A stretch of 64,000 bases of DNA from Sciscionella sediminilitoris (GTDB lineage: Bacteria > Actinomycetota > Actinomycetes > Mycobacteriales > Pseudonocardiaceae), in the NCBI RefSeq assembly GCF_000737195.2, contig NZ_JALM01000067.1:1-64000 (forward strand). The letters run 5' to 3'. Below the pieces are notes generated by a model. The model did not search any database, was not told where the DNA came from, and saw only the letters and a program-made list of their open reading frames with translations. The position numbers were made by a program, and so were the translations under genes. Positions 61,543 through 64,000 of this stretch are shown in pieces (position 1 is the first letter of the stretch; every line of letters begins with the position of its first letter).

Positions 61543-62220
61543 TTACGGCAGTCGCCAGTCGACCTCGGGTGCCCCGGCCTCGGCCAGCGCGGCGTTCGCC
61601 CGGGAGAACGGCCGCGAACCGAAGAAACCACTCGAAGCGGACAACGGGCTCGGATGCGGGGACTCGATGCAGGTCACACCGTCGAGCCAGGGTTTGAGAT
61701 TGCGCGCGTTGCGGCCCCACAGGATCGCCACGAGCGGGGTACCGCGCGCGGCCAGCGCCTTGATCGCGTGCTCGGTGATCTCCTCCCAGCCCTTGCCCTG
61801 GTGCGAGTTGGGGCTGCGCGGGGCCACGGTGAGTGCCCTGTTCAGCAGGAGCACCCCGGTGTCGGCCCACGGCGAGAGGTCACCGTTGGACGGTGCCGGG
61901 TAACCGAGGTCCTCCGTGTACTCCTTGTAGATGTTGATCAGGCTCTTCGGCAGCGGGCGCACATCCGGGGCGACCGAGAAACTCAGCCCGACCGCGTGTC
62001 CCGGCGTCGGGTACGGGTCCTGGCCCACGATCAGCACCCGCACCTGGTCGAAGGGCTGAGTGAAGGCGCGCAGCACATGCTTGCCCGCCGGCAGATAGGT
62101 GCGGCCCTCGGCGATCTCGGTGCGCAGGAACTCGCCCATCTTCGCGATCTGGTCGGCGACCGGTTCGAGCGCTTCGGCCCAGCCCGGATCGAGAATGTCT
62201 TTCAGTGGTGCTGCCGCCAT
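61543..62220 (-). CDS. ung: uracil-DNA glycosylase, family 1
   Basis: A 225-residue Ung. The catalytic water-activating motif is [20 protein letters not shown] (Asp in GQDPY), [10 protein letters not shown] is the stacking region, and [20 protein letters not shown] includes the catalytic His and the DNA-intercalating loop. It removes uracil from DNA at the start of base-excision repair. ATG 62220 is used. It is 21 bp downstream of the carbonic-anhydrase-like gene, possibly one transcript. The family-5 UdgB is separate, at 14800-15519. Confidence 0.96.
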   Translation of the reverse strand: MAAAPLKDILDPGWAEALEPVADQIAKMGEFLRTEIAEGRTYLPAGKHVLRAFTQPFDQVRVLIVGQDPYPTPGHAVGLSFSVAPDVRPLPKSLINIYKEYTEDLGYPAPSNGDLSPWADTGVLLLNRALTVAPRSPNSHQGKGWEEITEHAIKALAARGTPLVAILWGRNARNLKPWLDGVTCIESPHPSPLSASSGFFGSRPFSRANAALAEAGAPEVDWRLP

Positions 62221-62241
62221 GACCGGTGACCCTAGCGTGGG

Positions 62242-62763
62242 CTAGTCGAGCCGCCGCAGGGACTTCGCGAACTGGGCGCCGCGCTCGACGTAGTTGGCCA
62301 CGATGGCCGCCACCATCTCGGCGTTGACGGACTTGTTCTCCCGGCATTTCGCGGGGACCCCGAGCGCGATCTCCCCGCCGGCCACCTTGCCGTGGTACGA
62401 CATGACCGCGCCCGCGCCGACCACGCCACCGTCGGCGATCTCGGTGCCGTTGAGCACCACCGATCCGGAGGCGATCAGGCAGCCGGTGCCGATCACCGCG
62501 CCCTCCACGTGCACGTTGTGCCCGATGGCCGAACCCGGCCCGAGCACGGTCGGCATCCCGGGCGAGACGTGGATGATGCTGCCGTCCTGGATGTTGCTGC
62601 GCTCCCCCACCACGATCTCCGCGGTGTCCGCGCGCAGCACCGCCTGCGGCCAGATCGAGGCCTGCGCGCCGATCCGCACATCGCCGATCACGGTCGCGTC
62701 CGGGTGCACGTAGGCGTCCGGATGAATGTCGGGGGTGAGCTCGCCCAGCGCGTAGATGGCCAT
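62242..62763 (-). CDS. gamma-carbonic anhydrase-like hexapeptide protein
   Basis: A 173-residue left-handed beta-helix protein with hexapeptide repeats (VIGDVRIGAQASIWPQAVLR, VVGERSNIQDGSIIHV). The three zinc histidines are present: His in SIIHVSP and two in IGHNVHVEG. Related to Cam/YrdA/CaiE-type proteins; carbonic anhydrase activity is plausible but not assured. Probably a cytoplasmic trimer. ATG 62763 lies 27 bp from the acetyltransferase stop on the same strand. Confidence 0.9.
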   Translation of the reverse strand: MAIYALGELTPDIHPDAYVHPDATVIGDVRIGAQASIWPQAVLRADTAEIVVGERSNIQDGSIIHVSPGMPTVLGPGSAIGHNVHVEGAVIGTGCLIASGSVVLNGTEIADGGVVGAGAVMSYHGKVAGGEIALGVPAKCRENKSVNAEMVAAIVANYVERGAQFAKSLRRLD

Positions 62764-62790
62764 TCGGTGGTCAGCTCCTCGGCGGTGTCG

Positions 62791-63258
62791 TCAGTTGCTC
62801 GTCAGTTGCTTGGCATAGCAGCGGCTTTCCGGTGCCTCACGGTAATACCCGAACGACGGGATCGGGTGATACCCGGTTGAGACATAGAACGCCATCGCCT
62901 CGGGCTGCTCGGTCCCGGTCTCCAGGATCACCCTGGTGAAGCCCGCCAGCGCCGCGGTGCGTTCGAGCTCCGCGATCAGCATGCGGGCCAGGCCCTTGCC
63001 CCGATGCTCGGCGAGCACGAACATCCGCTTGATCTCGACATCCCCCGGGTCGCCGTGCACCCCGGAACGCCAGCCGCCGCACGCCACCGGTTCCCCGTCC
63101 AGCCTGGCGAGCAGGAAGGTGCCTTTCGGTGCCGCGAATTCGGCCGCGTCGATCGGGGACTCGTCGGGATCCCCGTAGCGCTCCCGATAGAACCGTTGCG
63201 CCGCCTCGGTGAGTGTTTCGACATCCGGGTGGGTGAAGGGAACGGTCTCGATCAGCAC
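62791..63258 (-). CDS. GNAT family N-acetyltransferase
   Basis: A 155-residue acetyltransferase. The acetyl-CoA motif AEHRGKGLARMLIAELERTA (R/Q-x-x-G-x-G/A) is clear, and AMAFYVSTGYHPIPSFGYY is the usual C-terminal strand. It acetylates an unknown small molecule or protein amine. It is divergent from the other acetyltransferase, 29 bp away, and upstream of the carbonic-anhydrase-like gene on its own strand. Confidence 0.88.
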   Translation of the reverse strand: MLIETVPFTHPDVETLTEAAQRFYRERYGDPDESPIDAAEFAAPKGTFLLARLDGEPVACGGWRSGVHGDPGDVEIKRMFVLAEHRGKGLARMLIAELERTAALAGFTRVILETGTEQPEAMAFYVSTGYHPIPSFGYYREAPESRCYAKQLTSN

Positions 63259-63287
63259 AGTACGAGCCTACTGGCACAATTCCGCGG

Positions 63288-63872
63288 GTGACGCGATGGA
63301 GCAGCACCGCCGATTCGGTGACATACGGTAAAAGCATTCTCGACGGATCGCACATTCGGCTTCGCGCACGCACCGAGGAGGATCTTCCGGTGCTGGCGAA
63401 CTGGTACGAGAACCCGGAAATCGCGGTTCTGCAGCAGATGATCGTGCGCCCGGTCCCCGAATCCAGTTCGGCGGAACGATTCCGGAGCTGGACGGCGAAC
63501 GAATCACTCGAGGCCGTCGGATTCTGCGTGGCGCGAAAATCCGACGGCGTACTGCTCGGACAGGCCGGTCTGATGGGAATCGATCTGCGCAACCGGAGCG
63601 CGGAACTGAGCATCATGCTCGGCCCGGAACACCAGGGGAAAGGGTACGGCTCCGATACCGTTCGCACACTCGTGCGCTGGAGCTTCGCCGAGCTCGATCT
63701 GCACAGGGTCGAGCTGTGGGTGTTCTCCTTCAACACCGGCGCGATCGAGGCCTACCGGCGCGCCGGGTTCACCGAGGAAGGCCGCAGGCGCGAGGCCTAC
63801 GTGCACGACGGGCACCGCTACGACGCGGTGCTCATGGGCGCGCTGCGCAGCGAATGGACACCGCAGGCGTAG
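63288..63872 (+). CDS. GNAT family N-acetyltransferase (RimJ/RimL type)
   Basis: A 194-residue protein. ILDGSHIRLRARTEEDLPVL is the N-terminal signature of RimL-type proteins. The acetyl-CoA motif is LGPEHQGKGYGSDTVRTLVR, followed by LWVFSFNTGAIEAYRRAGFT. It could modify a protein N-terminus or an antibiotic amine. GTG 63288 is used, without a clear ribosome site. It ends just before the hairpin at 63879. Confidence 0.88.
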   Translation: MTRWSSTADSVTYGKSILDGSHIRLRARTEEDLPVLANWYENPEIAVLQQMIVRPVPESSSAERFRSWTANESLEAVGFCVARKSDGVLLGQAGLMGIDLRNRSAELSIMLGPEHQGKGYGSDTVRTLVRWSFAELDLHRVELWVFSFNTGAIEAYRRAGFTEEGRRREAYVHDGHRYDAVLMGALRSEWTPQA

Positions 63873-63878
63873 CACTTC

Positions 63879-63910
63879 GGCTGTAGTACCACAGCCGTGG
63901 TACTACAGCC
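63879..63910. terminator. perfect 14-bp hairpin (bidirectional terminator candidate)
   Basis: GGCTGTAGTACCAC and GTGGTACTACAGCC pair without a mismatch around a 4-nt loop, between two convergent gene ends (63872 and 63919). There is no T-tract. It is the strongest hairpin in the window by stem length. Confidence 0.8.
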
Positions 63911-63918
63911 GTGGCAAC

Positions 63919-64000
63919 TCAGCGGTAGTGCTGCCAGCCCTGCGCACCCTCGTACTCCGCGCCGTCCACCGTCACCCCACTGCCCTCGGTGACCTCACCG
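63919..64000 (-). CDS. C-terminal end of a truncated gene
   Basis: On the minus strand an open frame enters from the right end and stops at 63919-63921. Its last 26 residues are GEVTEGSGVTVDGAEYEGAQ followed by GWQHYR. It shows the codon bias of real genes here. The product is not recognisable from this fragment; the rest is outside the window. Confidence 0.6.
   Translation of the reverse strand, partial: GEVTEGSGVTVDGAEYEGAQGWQHYR

Noticed and set aside
1-64000. CRISPR arrays, prophage, insertion sequences, toxin-antitoxin or anti-phage islands
   Set aside because: No direct-repeat arrays, transposases, integrases, terminal repeats or known defence proteins were recognised.

Overview
The window is chromosomal DNA from a high-GC actinomycete. 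Third-position G/C is strong, GTG starts are frequent, several promoters look leaderless, and F420/LLM-type flavoenzymes and TetR/MarR/GntR/RpiR regulators are plentiful. The protein set fits Pseudonocardiales best, but that is inference. No phage, insertion-sequence, plasmid or CRISPR signal was seen.

Layout, left to right. 1-300 reads on the minus strand as the promoter and leader of an rRNA operon whose 16S gene lies off the left end. 0.36-8.2 kb: an ankyrin-repeat protein, an amidohydrolase, an iron-uptake operon (EfeU-EfeO fusion plus Tat-exported DyP peroxidase) under an iron box, and a MarR / aldo-keto reductase / SDR module with a clear operator. 8.2-12.5 kb: two small overlapping hypothetical ORFs that may be one frameshifted gene, a NarL/DesK two-component pair, and an unusual receiver plus double winged-helix protein. 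A tRNA with anticodon UAA but a short variable arm follows, then NDH-2, a RibD-like reductase, a family-5 uracil-DNA glycosylase, an S10 peptidase, a GtrA protein, a lipoprotein and a lone L32 gene.

18.6-36 kb reads as a pathway region for glycine betaine breakdown: a GntR regulator with a perfect palindromic operator, soxBDAG-purU, dimethylglycine oxidase, and divergently a Rieske ferredoxin, a ferredoxin reductase and a Rieske oxygenase, then an APC transporter and an LLM flavoenzyme. The proposed flow is betaine to dimethylglycine (Rieske system), to sarcosine (dimethylglycine oxidase), to glycine (heterotetrameric sarcosine oxidase). PurU would recycle tetrahydrofolate loaded by the two oxidases. 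The betaine assignment of the oxygenase is inferred from context; the two later oxidases are strong calls.

36-41 kb: polysaccharide deacetylase, Baeyer-Villiger-type monooxygenase, a tail-anchored protein, and a TetR / nitroreductase-family pair. 40.8-50.1 kb is an amino-sugar locus: an NgcEFG-type ABC importer without its own ATPase, a BadF/GlcNAc-kinase-type sugar kinase, a SIS-domain protein and a quinone reductase, divergent from an RpiR regulator and a secreted DUF4091 hydrolase. A long inverted repeat overlaps the -35 elements of both sides.

50-64 kb: small detoxification or oxygenase genes with TetR regulators and readable operators, then the housekeeping block recG - DAK2 - rpmB. Tandem LLM oxidoreductases follow, each under a MerR-type 19-bp-spacer leaderless promoter, then an SDR, ung, a gamma-carbonic-anhydrase-like protein, two acetyltransferases and the end of a truncated gene.
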